The notes under the pieces were generated by a model. It worked only from the letters and a program-made list of their open reading frames with translations. It made no database searches and was not told the origin of the DNA. A DNA stretch of 15,009 bases from Acidimicrobiales bacterium (lineage in GTDB: Bacteria; Actinomycetota; Acidimicrobiia; Acidimicrobiales; Bog-793). Location of the stretch: contig JASHRK010000255.1 of the NCBI GenBank assembly GCA_030037405.1, positions 1 through 15,009 of the forward strand, written 5' to 3'. This document shows positions 1-6,640 of this stretch, one piece after another (positions within the stretch are counted from its first letter, which is position 1; every line of letters starts with the position of its first letter). Made by a program: the position numbers and the translations under genes.

Positions 1-1
1 C

Positions 2-427
2 GACGGGGAGGAGTCGCCCCTGGCGCCGATGAGAGTCGGCCAGCACCTCCGCACCTGCGAGAGCTGCGCCGGTTACTCGGCGACAGTCGAGAGGTTGCGT
101 GGACTCGCCGCCGGAGCAAGGCTCGCTCCCGCGCCCCCGGCGGCTCCCCGCCTTCTCGCCGCTATCGGCCCGGTCGCCGGCCCTTCACGGCAAGGCGTCC
201 TCCCACGGGTAAAGCCTCTGGCCCGCTGGGTCGCACCAGTCCTCGCCGTAGCGCTCGCCACCCCGGGGCTCGCGCTCGGCACCTTCACTCACGTCGTGGT
301 GAGTCCCTCCCATCTAGAGACTCCGTGTACACGCGCGCTAGATCACTCTCGATCTCTGCCTCCACCTGGGCGCCCTGCAGGGGCGCTGCTCCCCGCCGGC
401 GCGTCCACTCGGCCTCCCACAGGCTGA
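2..427 (+). CDS. Zf-HC2 anti-sigma factor, membrane-anchored (5' end outside window)
   Basis: The reading frame is open from the first bases of the window, so the N-terminus is missing. The visible part begins DGEESPLAP, followed by the HxxxCxxC zinc-binding signature HLRTCESC (visible residues 15-22), as in zf-HC2/ZAS-type anti-sigma factors. An Ala/Pro/Arg-rich linker leads to one hydrophobic segment (WVAPVLAVALATPGLALGTF), consistent with a single membrane anchor that holds a sigma factor at the membrane until a signal arrives. The last 48 codons run over the 3' end of the opposite-strand ctaG gene. A short motif after the membrane segment (VVVSPSHLETPC) looks constrained, but the Pro/Arg-rich end may only be read-through on the ctaG antisense strand. 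The partner sigma factor would lie upstream, outside the window. Family call is good; the signal sensed is unknown. Confidence 0.72.
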   Translation, partial: DGEESPLAPMRVGQHLRTCESCAGYSATVERLRGLAAGARLAPAPPAAPRLLAAIGPVAGPSRQGVLPRVKPLARWVAPVLAVALATPGLALGTFTHVVVSPSHLETPCTRALDHSRSLPPPGRPAGALLPAGASTRPPTG

Positions 428-1277
428 CGGCGCCGGCAGCAGAGCGGCGTGGGCGAGCGTCTGCCTGCGCCGCCAGCCGCTGCTCAGAGCGGCCCCACTG
501 GATGTAGATGGGCACGAAAGCACCGAGGGTCACGAGCTCGATCGACACCCAGAGGAGCGCTCCGCCGGCATGAGTGCTGGCGAGCGTGTACATAGAGGCC
601 ACGGGCTTGGAGTCGCTCAGGAGGGCGATGCCGAGGAACGCCTCGAGACCCGTCCCGATGAGAAGGGTCAGCATACGGACGCCATAGGGCATCTTCCAGT
701 GGAAGGCAGGGTCCACCCCGACCATCGGCCACCAGAAGAGGGCCCCGCCGAGAAGAAACGTCAGGTTCATGAAGTCCATCAGGTCCATGTGCCACATGGC
801 CACGTTGATGAGGGGCGTGAGGAAGAAGACGATCATCACCCCGAAGTAGGCGAACCAGACGGTCACCGGGTGCGTCAGGACGGCGAAGGGTGTGGACCGG
901 AGAACGCGGAGCCAGCGCGTCTTGGTCCTCCGGCGTGCCGTCTGCAAGAGCAGCGTCGAAGGCGCGCCGAGAGCAAGGCAGACCGGAGCCGCCACCATCA
1001 AAAGGAGGTGCTGGACTATGTGGGCCTGGAAGTAAGAGCCGGCGAGGGTGGCGACGGGCGACTGGATGGCGAGCTCGATGGCCAGGAGCCCGAGAAGAAA
1101 CGCGAAGCGCCGGCCGGAGCTCCACCGCCTCCCCCGTAAGGCGAGGGACCACTCCGCATGGAGGTACCACTCCGCCGCGAGGAGGACGAGGACGAGGACG
1201 CAGATCGCAAACGGCCCGAAATCCCAGCGTGTCAGGACGTTGTGCAGGGTGAAAGCCTCTCTGGACATCGCCGGCAC
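285..1277 (-). CDS. ctaG: Cytochrome c oxidase assembly factor CtaG (caa3 type)
   Basis: A polytopic membrane protein of the caa3_CtaG family, needed for maturation of the CuB centre of heme-copper oxidases. About seven hydrophobic segments are visible (for example FGPFAICVLVLVLLAAEWY and FAFLLGLLAIELAIQSPVA). Conserved His-bearing motifs HIVQHLLLMVAAP (near residue 86) and MWHMDLMDF (near 165) are typical of the family, and a soluble Arg-rich tail follows. In-frame starts are TTG at 1286, GTG at 1277 and ATG at 1268. I prefer the GTG because a TAGCTT box ends 7 nt before it, matching the leaderless pattern of this window, and none of the three has a Shine-Dalgarno. The hydrolase gene lies 86 bp upstream on the same strand. 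The 3' end overlaps the convergent anti-sigma gene by 143 bp. Confidence 0.85.
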   Translation of the reverse strand: MPAMSREAFTLHNVLTRWDFGPFAICVLVLVLLAAEWYLHAEWSLALRGRRWSSGRRFAFLLGLLAIELAIQSPVATLAGSYFQAHIVQHLLLMVAAPVCLALGAPSTLLLQTARRRTKTRWLRVLRSTPFAVLTHPVTVWFAYFGVMIVFFLTPLINVAMWHMDLMDFMNLTFLLGGALFWWPMVGVDPAFHWKMPYGVRMLTLLIGTGLEAFLGIALLSDSKPVASMYTLASTHAGGALLWVSIELVTLGAFVPIYIQWGRSEQRLAAQADARPRRSAAGAVSLWEAEWTRRRGAAPLQGAQVEAEIESDLARVYTESLDGRDSPRRE

Positions 1278-1284
1278 GCCTACC

Positions 1285-1290
1285 AAGCTA
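1285..1290 (-). promoter_or_regulatory. -10 box TAGCTT for ctaG (leaderless)
   Basis: Read on the minus strand this is TAGCTT, a TANNNT -10 element, 7 nt from the GTG codon at 1277. No convincing -35 was found. Inferred from position only. Confidence 0.4.
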
Positions 1291-1363
1291 CGCTTCGCCG
1301 TCTCCGGGGTCCAAGCAGCCGCGGGCAGCCATCGGCTCTAGTCGCGCTCCGGGGGGCCGTTGC

Positions 1364-2128
1364 TCAGAGCCCCTGCTGCACGACCCAGGAGACGACCGTG
1401 TCCTTGAACTGAGGTCTCACGACTGCAGAGAGGTGATCGCCGGGGACCCGGACGGACCGCGCCCTTCTCATGAGGCGGGCAAGCGAGTCGGGGTCGCCCA
1501 CGAGGGTGTCACGATCTCCGTTCACGACGATGGTCGGGACGTCGATCGTCCGGACGGCCGTCTCGTCGAAGGGCAACCCCGAGCGCTGGATGGCAGCGAG
1601 GGCGATCCGGTCCTGGCCGGTGGCGTCCGCGAAGCTCCGGAACGCCCGTCCCGAGCGATCCGTGACAGACGAAGGGTCGTCTGCCTCGAGCGCTCTCGCG
1701 ATGGCCTCGGCCGCCTCTCCGTCCCGCTCCACCTGGCCGGTGCCGGCTCCGCCGAGGCAGAGGGAGCGGGTCCGCCCCTCGACGGCGGCGACTGCGAGGG
1801 CCACGAAGGACCCCATCGAGTAGCCGACGATGTCGACTTGGCGGAGACCCAGATGGTCGAGCAACGCTCGCACGTCCCTCGCCATGGCGCCGTCGCCGTA
1901 GGCGCTGGGATCGTGGGGATGGTCGGACTCCCCGTGCCCCCGGGCGTCGATCAAGACGGCGCGGCGTCCCGCCTTGACGAGCGCGTCCACGATACCGGGG
2001 CGGACCCAGTTGATCTCGGAGGTGGAGGCGAACCCGTGATGAAGCACGACGGCGCCACCGTCGCCGTCCCCGCCTCCCGACACTGCATATGCGATCGAGG
2101 TGCCGTCGAAGGACGCGAAGCGCTCCAT
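1364..2128 (-). CDS. Alpha/beta hydrolase
   Basis: A 254-residue single-domain alpha/beta hydrolase of normal length. The oxyanion strand HHGFAST is at residues 30-36. The nucleophile elbow GYSMG puts Ser at 104. The acid is Asp207 in NGDRDTL and the base is His232 in PGDHLSAV, giving an intact Ser-Asp-His triad. DARGHGESD (61-69) is the usual motif after strand 4. There is no signal peptide, so the protein is probably cytoplasmic. Substrate cannot be told: the family includes esterases, lactonases and haloperoxidase-like enzymes. ATG 2128 is the only start, because a stop closes the frame 40 bp upstream. No clear Shine-Dalgarno or -10 box was found. The gene is divergent from lepB across 72 bp and precedes ctaG on the same strand. 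Confidence 0.85.
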   Translation of the reverse strand: MERFASFDGTSIAYAVSGGGDGDGGAVVLHHGFASTSEINWVRPGIVDALVKAGRRAVLIDARGHGESDHPHDPSAYGDGAMARDVRALLDHLGLRQVDIVGYSMGSFVALAVAAVEGRTRSLCLGGAGTGQVERDGEAAEAIARALEADDPSSVTDRSGRAFRSFADATGQDRIALAAIQRSGLPFDETAVRTIDVPTIVVNGDRDTLVGDPDSLARLMRRARSVRVPGDHLSAVVRPQFKDTVVSWVVQQGL

Positions 2129-2187
2129 CCCGTCAGGGCAGCGCCAGGCACGGCATGGAGGCTCAACCTAACGGCTCTTGCCTATCC

Positions 2188-2191
2188 GAGG
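2188..2191 (+). promoter_or_regulatory. Shine-Dalgarno GAGG for lepB
   Basis: GAGG lies 9 nt before ATG 2201 and supports that codon over the in-frame GTG at 2225, which has only a CT-rich stretch before it. Confidence 0.45.
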
Positions 2192-2200
2192 TCGCGCGAG

Positions 2201-2929
2201 ATGCGTCGTCTAACCTCACCTCTCGTGTACTGGGAGGGAGACGACGACGCCACCTCCGTCGAGACTCTGAAGACCGAGGAGACGCCGCTGGCGGTGGTGG
2301 CTCCTGCCAGCGAGGAGGAGCCCGGAGAGCCGGCGGGCGGTGACGAAGGAGGACGGCGGCGACACGCCCGCCACCGCACACCGGCGGCCGGCCGCAGCCT
2401 GGCCCGGCGCTCGTTGCCCTGGGCGGTGCTCCTCGCCGCCGCCGCCGTGGCCGCCCTGCTTCTCAGGACCTATGTCTTCCAGAGCTTCTACGTGCCGAGC
2501 GCCTCGATGGAGCCGACCCTCTACCCCGGCGACCGGATGATCGTGGTGAAGATCGGCCTCGGGACGATCCATCGAGGCGAGGTCGTCGTCTTCAGGCGGC
2601 CCCCTGGTGACAAGGAGGACCCGGGCGACGAGGACCTCGTCAAGCGAGTCATCGGGTTACCGGGCCAGACGATCTGGTCCAAGGGCCGGACCATCTACAT
2701 CAACGGCAAGCCGATAGCCCAACCCTGGCTACCGAAGGGCGAGCCGCCCGGGGCAGCCATCCCCCGTCTCAAGATCCCTCGCAACGACTACTTCGTGATG
2801 GGGGACAACCGGCCTATCTCGTACGACAGCCGTTTCTGGCACCCTCATTTCGTCCCCCGCTCCTACATCATCGGAGAGGTCGTGCTCGTCATCTGGAGGC
2901 ACGGCCACCCGTACTTCAAGATCATCTGA
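2201..2929 (+). CDS. lepB: Signal peptidase I
   Basis: A 242-residue type I signal peptidase (family S26) that removes signal peptides from exported proteins at the outer face of the membrane. It has an acidic then Arg-rich cytoplasmic N-terminus (1-71) and one membrane anchor (about 72-88, LPWAVLLAAAAVAALLL). Box B is PSASMEPTL with nucleophile Ser102, box D is LVKRVIGLPG with general base Lys148, and box E is MGDNR (200-204). The motif DSRFW follows and the C-terminus IGEVVLVIWR is typical. The frame stays open far upstream, antisense to the hydrolase, but that part resembles no protein, so I start at ATG 2201, which has GAGG before it. The acidic extension of about 50 residues before the anchor is longer than in minimal SPases but common in actinobacteria. 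Confidence 0.93.
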   Translation: MRRLTSPLVYWEGDDDATSVETLKTEETPLAVVAPASEEEPGEPAGGDEGGRRRHARHRTPAAGRSLARRSLPWAVLLAAAAVAALLLRTYVFQSFYVPSASMEPTLYPGDRMIVVKIGLGTIHRGEVVVFRRPPGDKEDPGDEDLVKRVIGLPGQTIWSKGRTIYINGKPIAQPWLPKGEPPGAAIPRLKIPRNDYFVMGDNRPISYDSRFWHPHFVPRSYIIGEVVLVIWRHGHPYFKII

Positions 2930-2999
2930 GCGACGCCGTCGCCGAAGGGGGGCTGGACGACCAGGTGGTGCTCCGGCCCGCCACCGCCCGCGGCCGCAC

Positions 3000-3005
3000 T
3001 AGCTT
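3000..3005 (+). promoter_or_regulatory. -10 box TAGCTT for DUF3039 gene (leaderless)
   Basis: TAGCTT ends 8 nt before ATG 3014, so transcription would start at or next to the start codon. No Shine-Dalgarno is present. The rest of the 84-bp gap after lepB shows nothing else I can support; a possible GGTGG/CCACC stem within 2965-2985 has no T-tract. Confidence 0.45.
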
Positions 3006-3013
3006 CGTAGCCG

Positions 3014-3316
3014 ATGCCGGAACCCCTTCTCGGGACGGAGCAACGCGAGGACACCGCGCTTCGCGAGGTGGGCCTCCCAGCGGAAGCCGGCGATCACGAG
3101 CGCATGACGCACATCGTCCTCGAGGGCTTCCGGCCGAGCGAGGACGAGTTCGTCTCGGCCGGGCCGAGCGTCGCCGAGGGGATCATCCTCGGGACGCCCG
3201 TACGAGCCCTCTGCGGGAAGACATGGGTGCCGAACCGGGACCCGAAGCGCTACCCGCTCTGCCCGACCTGCAAGGAGATCGCGCAGCAGAAGGGCTGGGA
3301 TGTCCCGGTCGGCTGA
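3014..3316 (+). CDS. DUF3039 family protein (putative zinc-binding)
   Basis: A small protein of 100 residues matching the actinobacterial DUF3039 family: GDHERMTHIV (26-35) corresponds to the family's GDHERFAHYV block, and the C-terminal half carries ALCGKTWVP then YPLCPTCKE. Cys67, Cys83 and Cys86, with His28 or His33, could bind one zinc ion. Function is unknown in all members I know of. The internal ATG at 3104 is not the start, because it would cut off the conserved GDHER block. ATG 3014 is supported by homology and by the -10 box 8 nt before it. It follows lepB on the same strand and faces the VOC gene, 32 bp away. Confidence 0.8.
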   Translation: MPEPLLGTEQREDTALREVGLPAEAGDHERMTHIVLEGFRPSEDEFVSAGPSVAEGIILGTPVRALCGKTWVPNRDPKRYPLCPTCKEIAQQKGWDVPVG

Positions 3317-3348
3317 CTGTCAGGCCGGCGGGGCTGCCGCTCCTGTCG

Positions 3349-3939
3349 TCAGGAACGCCTCGGTGCCGTCTCCGTCTTCCATGTGTCGAAGGGCGTGACG
3401 TCGTTCGTAAGGTGAGTGGCGACGGTGTGGTCGAGCTCTCCCTTGGCCAGCTCGGCTACGGCGGCCACAGGGTCCGGATCGGCGAAGAGCCGCTCGTCCC
3501 CGTAGTCGGCCGGGCGGGCGGTGGGGTCGAGAACCCACCAGGAGGCCTCGAGAGCGATCCCGTTGTTGTCGTTGAAGTAGATGGACCGCAAAAAGCCGTG
3601 GTCGACGACGTCGGTGACCTCGCAGTCGTGAGACTTGAGCCGATCTCGCAAGCGCAGCAACGCCTCCTCGTCGGCGAGCTCCATCGAGAGGTGGTCGAAC
3701 TGTGAAGCCCGCTCGTAGGGCATCCCGGCCGGCTTGGAGAAAGCGTCGATGCGCCGGCCCTGGTACTCGAAGAAGGCCACGGTGTCTCCCGGGCCGATCT
3801 CGAAGAAATAATGGCGAAACGCAGCCGTTCCGATCGTCGCCACGAGTCGAGCGCCGATGACGCCGTGCCAGAAACGCACCGTCTCGTCCATGTCGGACGT
3901 CACCAACGCGAGGTGATGAACACCACGCCAACGGATCAT
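3349..3939 (-). CDS. VOC-fold (glyoxalase/bleomycin-resistance/dioxygenase) protein
   Basis: A 196-residue member of the vicinal oxygen chelate superfamily. It shows the two beta-alpha-beta-beta-beta modules and the expected metal ligands: His8 or His9 in GVHHLALVT, His83 in FDHLSMEL and Glu131 in GIALEASWW. The motif YFNDNNGIALE is the usual second-module strand (often DPNG in relatives). The tail after residue 150 is longer than in minimal members. Substrate is unknown: dioxygenase, glyoxalase-like and antibiotic-binding activities share this fold. The ATG is preceded by TAGGGT 6 nt away and no Shine-Dalgarno. Its first 24 bases overlap the 5' end of the divergent pxpBC gene, so the two may share control. 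Confidence 0.82.
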   Translation of the reverse strand: MIRWRGVHHLALVTSDMDETVRFWHGVIGARLVATIGTAAFRHYFFEIGPGDTVAFFEYQGRRIDAFSKPAGMPYERASQFDHLSMELADEEALLRLRDRLKSHDCEVTDVVDHGFLRSIYFNDNNGIALEASWWVLDPTARPADYGDERLFADPDPVAAVAELAKGELDHTVATHLTNDVTPFDTWKTETAPRRS

Positions 3940-5460
3940 GGCAACACCCTAGCGACAAGATGCCTCGGGGACGTCGCCACCCTGTTCGACGTCACCGGAG
4001 GCTACCGGGAGGCGCAGGCAATCGCACGAGGGATCCCCGGCGCAGTTCCGGGGGCCACCACCGTCGGCGTCATCGGGCCAGTACCAGAGGTGCTCCCTCG
4101 CATACCCCCTCCCACCAAACCGAGATACCACGAGCTCGCCGTCTCCTTCGACGGAGAGGACCTCCCGAGCCTCGGGCTCGAAAGACGAGAGCTGGAGAGG
4201 GAGACGTGGGAGATGGAGGTGGCGTTTCTTGGGTTCATGCCGGGGTTCCCGTACCTGTCCGGCCTCCCCGAGCACCTCGCCACCATCCCGCGCCGCCCGG
4301 TGCCGAGGCCCCGTGTCCCGGCCGGGTCCTTCGCCGTGGCCGGAGGCTTCGGCGGCATCTACCCCGCCTCCTCGCCCGGCGGTTGGCAGCTGCTCGGCCG
4401 TTGCTCGGCCTCGCTCTTCGACTGGGCGGCGCCGCCGTACGTCCTCCTCCAGCCGGGGGACCGGGTCCGGCTCGTCCCGACCGACGACGTGCCACCCCTC
4501 GACAAGGCCGAGCGACCGCTCCTCGAGGGTGGGGATCTCGAGGTCGTGACCCCGGGTCTCCTCTGCCTGGTCGAAGACCTCGGGCGCCAAGGGGTGGGCG
4601 CTCTCGGCGTCCCGAGGGCAGGCGCGGCGAACGAGCTGGCCCTCCGAGCTGCGAACCTGGCGGTCGGGAACGAAGAGAGTGCCGCTGCCATCGAGCTCTC
4701 CGGCCTCGCACGGTTCCGGGCAAACCGGGAGATGCTCATCGTGCTCGCAGGTGACGGCCGGCTCTCCATCGACGCCACGGAGCGCCCGGCCGGCATGGTG
4801 GCCGCCGCCGGCCCCGGGCAACTGATCGAGGCGTCCGTGCCCGCGAGGGCGATCCTTGCCGCCGGCGGCGGGATCGTCGAGCCCGCGCTCTTCGGGAGCC
4901 GTTCGAGCGACGCCCTCTCCGGCCTCCCGCCGGGCGCTCTCCGCGCCGGCGACTGCCTGCACGTCGGGCCGCCGCCGGAGCGGGCAAGACTTCGCCTCGA
5001 CCTGCCGCGGAGAGCCGGGCCGGTGCTGCGTGCCATCCCCGGGCCCGACGAGCTCGGCCCCGGGGCGATCGAGGCCCTCGTCGGCACCACCTGGGCTGTC
5101 GACCGGCTGAGCGACCGCACGGGCATCCGGTTGGCGGCGACCAGGAGCGAGCCGACGGGGCAGCTCCCCCTCGAGGCGGCCCCGGAGGGAGTCCCCTCGC
5201 ACGCCGTCGTGCCAGGCGCCATCCAGCTCCCCCCCGGGGGCCAACCCGTCATCCTCGGGCCGGACTGCGGGCCACTTGGCGGCTACGCCGTCGCCGCCAC
5301 CGTCATCACTGCCGACCTCTGGCGCCTCGGAGAGCTCCGCCCCGGCGATGCCGTCGAGATCTCGCTCGTCACCCTGGAGGAGGCAGCCGGCGCGAGACGA
5401 GAGCTTGGCCGCACGATCGCACGCTCGGTCTCAGGCTGGTACCCGGTCCGCATCGAATAG
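3916..5460 (+). CDS. pxpBC: 5-Oxoprolinase subunits PxpB-PxpC fused in one chain
   Basis: A 514-residue fusion of PxpB (KipI-like, about 1-205) and PxpC (KipA/biotin-dependent carboxylase-like, about 206-514). With PxpA these subunits hydrolyse 5-oxoproline (pyroglutamate) to glutamate at the cost of ATP. PxpB marks are FLGFMPGFPYLSGLP (104-118) and VPAGSFAVAGG...IYP...SPGGW (134-157). PxpC marks are EVVTPGLLCLVEDLGRQG (209-226), GVPRAGAAN (231-239), an AN-LAVGN helix, and LGGYAVAATVITADL with RPGD near 475. At the PxpC entry loop the common GVPxSGAMD Asp is Asn239. The N-terminus is short for PxpB. ATG 3916 (or adjoining GTG 3913) is the only start that keeps ATRCLGDVATLFD; its GAGG is too close (2 nt) to act as a normal Shine-Dalgarno. 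pxpA is at 11280-12056. Confidence 0.9.
   Translation: MNTTPTDHGNTLATRCLGDVATLFDVTGGYREAQAIARGIPGAVPGATTVGVIGPVPEVLPRIPPPTKPRYHELAVSFDGEDLPSLGLERRELERETWEMEVAFLGFMPGFPYLSGLPEHLATIPRRPVPRPRVPAGSFAVAGGFGGIYPASSPGGWQLLGRCSASLFDWAAPPYVLLQPGDRVRLVPTDDVPPLDKAERPLLEGGDLEVVTPGLLCLVEDLGRQGVGALGVPRAGAANELALRAANLAVGNEESAAAIELSGLARFRANREMLIVLAGDGRLSIDATERPAGMVAAAGPGQLIEASVPARAILAAGGGIVEPALFGSRSSDALSGLPPGALRAGDCLHVGPPPERARLRLDLPRRAGPVLRAIPGPDELGPGAIEALVGTTWAVDRLSDRTGIRLAATRSEPTGQLPLEAAPEGVPSHAVVPGAIQLPPGGQPVILGPDCGPLGGYAVAATVITADLWRLGELRPGDAVEISLVTLEEAAGARRELGRTIARSVSGWYPVRIE
3946..3951 (-). promoter_or_regulatory. -10 box TAGGGT for the VOC gene (leaderless)
   Basis: Minus-strand TAGGGT ends 6 nt before the ATG at 3939. 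It lies inside the first codons of pxpBC. No recognisable -35. Confidence 0.35.
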
Positions 5461-5490
5461 AGCCCTGCCGGCCTCGCCCACCAGTCACGC

Positions 5491-5532
5491 GCACGACCGC
5501 GCGCACGAGGGTGTGCACGACCGCGCGCACGA
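5491..5532 (+). repeat. Two exact 18-bp direct repeats in the pxpBC-M50 gap
   Basis: GCACGACCGCGCGCACGA occurs at 5491-5508 and again, identical, at 5515-5532, a 24-bp period with a 6-bp spacer. The core GCACGACC recurs at 5527-5534. Two short palindromes follow directly, CCGATCGG (5533-5540) and GGGGCCCC (5539-5546). These fill most of the 114-bp gap between pxpBC and the M50 gene. They could be a regulator-binding array or a structured 3' end; there is no T-tract to call a terminator. Confidence 0.7.
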
Positions 5533-5574
5533 CCGATCGGGGCCCCTTCATAGGCCTCTTGGCGCTATAACTAC

Positions 5575-6627
5575 CTGATCAAAGGTTCACTTACGATCGC
5601 CCGTGTCGCCGGGGTCCCCATCCGGGTCCACTGGAGCTTTTCCCTCCTCATACTGCTGGTGGCGTACACGACGCGGGGAGCGACGGCGTCAGTCGTGGAG
5701 GCCACCGCCCTCTGGCTCGTCGTCCTCTTCGCCTCGGTGACGGCCCACGAGCTGTCGCACTCCGTCGTCGCCATGAGGCTCGGGCTCAAGGTCCGGGACA
5801 TAGTTCTCCTGCCCATCGGCGGCGTCTCCGAGATAGAGGGGATGGACACCTCACCGCAGGTGGAGTCGCGTGTCGCCATCGCCGGGCCCCTCATGAGCGT
5901 TGCCATCGGCGTGATCTGTCTCGTCCTCGCCCTCGCCGTCGGATCGTCGGTGTGGCCGCCGACGCTCTCGGCGAGCGACTGGCTCGTACGCATCGGCTGG
6001 CTCAACCTCGCTCTCGCGGCCTTCAACCTGATCCCTGCGCTGCCCATGGACGGTGGCCGCGTGCTCCGGAGCCTGCTCGCCCGATTCGGCGATGCCGGCC
6101 GGGCGACTCGAGTCGCCGCAGGGCTCGCCGCCGTGCTCGGTATCGGGATGATCGTCGTCGGGGTGAAGTACGACATCTTCCTCGTCCTCATCGGAGCCTT
6201 CGTCATCGCCGGCGCCGGCCAGGAGTGGAGAACGGCACGGGTCCGCTCGGCGCTGCAGGCGCTTCACGTAGGCAACCTCATGTACCCCGACCACACCACG
6301 GTGCCGGCCTCGGTGAGCGCCGCCGAGCTCGCCTCGTGGCTCCGGCATTTCCCCGGCCGGGCGATACCCGTCGTCGACGAGGGCAACCGCTACTTCGGCA
6401 TCGCCTCCCTGGGCGAGGTGAGCACGGCCCCGCCCGGCTACACGGTCGGGTCCTGCTGCGACCGGCGGGCACCCGTTCTCGTGCCGGACATGGCGGTCTA
6501 CCCGACCGCCCTCCAGGCCTTCAACAACGCCCAGCGCCACGAGCTCGCCGTCAGCGCCAACGGCCAGATAGTGGGCGTGCTCTACCTCCCTACCGTGAGC
6601 CAGGCATTGGCGCGCGCCGCCAGCTGA
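5575..6627 (+). CDS. M50 family site-2-type metalloprotease with CBS-like C-terminal domain
   Basis: An intramembrane zinc protease of the SpoIVFB/Rip3-like branch, which cuts membrane-embedded substrates such as anti-sigma factors. Numbered from CTG 5575 it has 350 residues. GVPIRVHWSFSLLILL opens membrane segment 1, HELSH (58-62) is the zinc/catalytic motif, and NLIPALPMDGGR (from Asn151, with Asp159) supplies the third ligand. Further membrane segments reach about residue 210. The soluble tail looks like a degenerate CBS pair (LMYPDHTTVPASVSAAEL, RAIPVVDEGNRYFGIASL). The first in-frame GTG is 5659, which would remove the conserved VHWSF segment, and an in-frame TAG at 5551 limits the start. 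No ATG, GTG or TTG lies between, so CTG 5575 (giving MIKGSLTIARVAGVPIRVHW) is the best guess. It ends 13 bp from the convergent radical SAM gene. Confidence 0.85.
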   Translation: MIKGSLTIARVAGVPIRVHWSFSLLILLVAYTTRGATASVVEATALWLVVLFASVTAHELSHSVVAMRLGLKVRDIVLLPIGGVSEIEGMDTSPQVESRVAIAGPLMSVAIGVICLVLALAVGSSVWPPTLSASDWLVRIGWLNLALAAFNLIPALPMDGGRVLRSLLARFGDAGRATRVAAGLAAVLGIGMIVVGVKYDIFLVLIGAFVIAGAGQEWRTARVRSALQALHVGNLMYPDHTTVPASVSAAELASWLRHFPGRAIPVVDEGNRYFGIASLGEVSTAPPGYTVGSCCDRRAPVLVPDMAVYPTALQAFNNAQRHELAVSANGQIVGVLYLPTVSQALARAAS

Positions 6628-6640
6628 GCGCACGGGGACG

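Noticed and set aside
1334..1371. GGCTCT...AGAGCC inverted repeat at the hydrolase stop as a terminator
   Set aside because: Six-base arms with a 26-nt loop and no T-tract; too weak to call in GC-rich DNA.
1433..2200. Open frame joined upstream of lepB, running 256 codons
   Set aside because: It is antisense to the alpha/beta hydrolase and shows no family motif; the signal peptidase starts at ATG 2201. Long antisense frames are common at this GC content.
2863..3054. 63-codon minus-strand frame after lepB
   Set aside because: About a third is antisense to the lepB C-terminus, it also covers the DUF3039 promoter and start, and no family motif or start signal is visible.
3949..5244. 431-codon minus-strand frame opposite pxpBC
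   Set aside because: Composition is Arg/Gly/Pro/Glu-rich with no motif, while the plus strand carries clear PxpB and PxpC signatures over the same bases.
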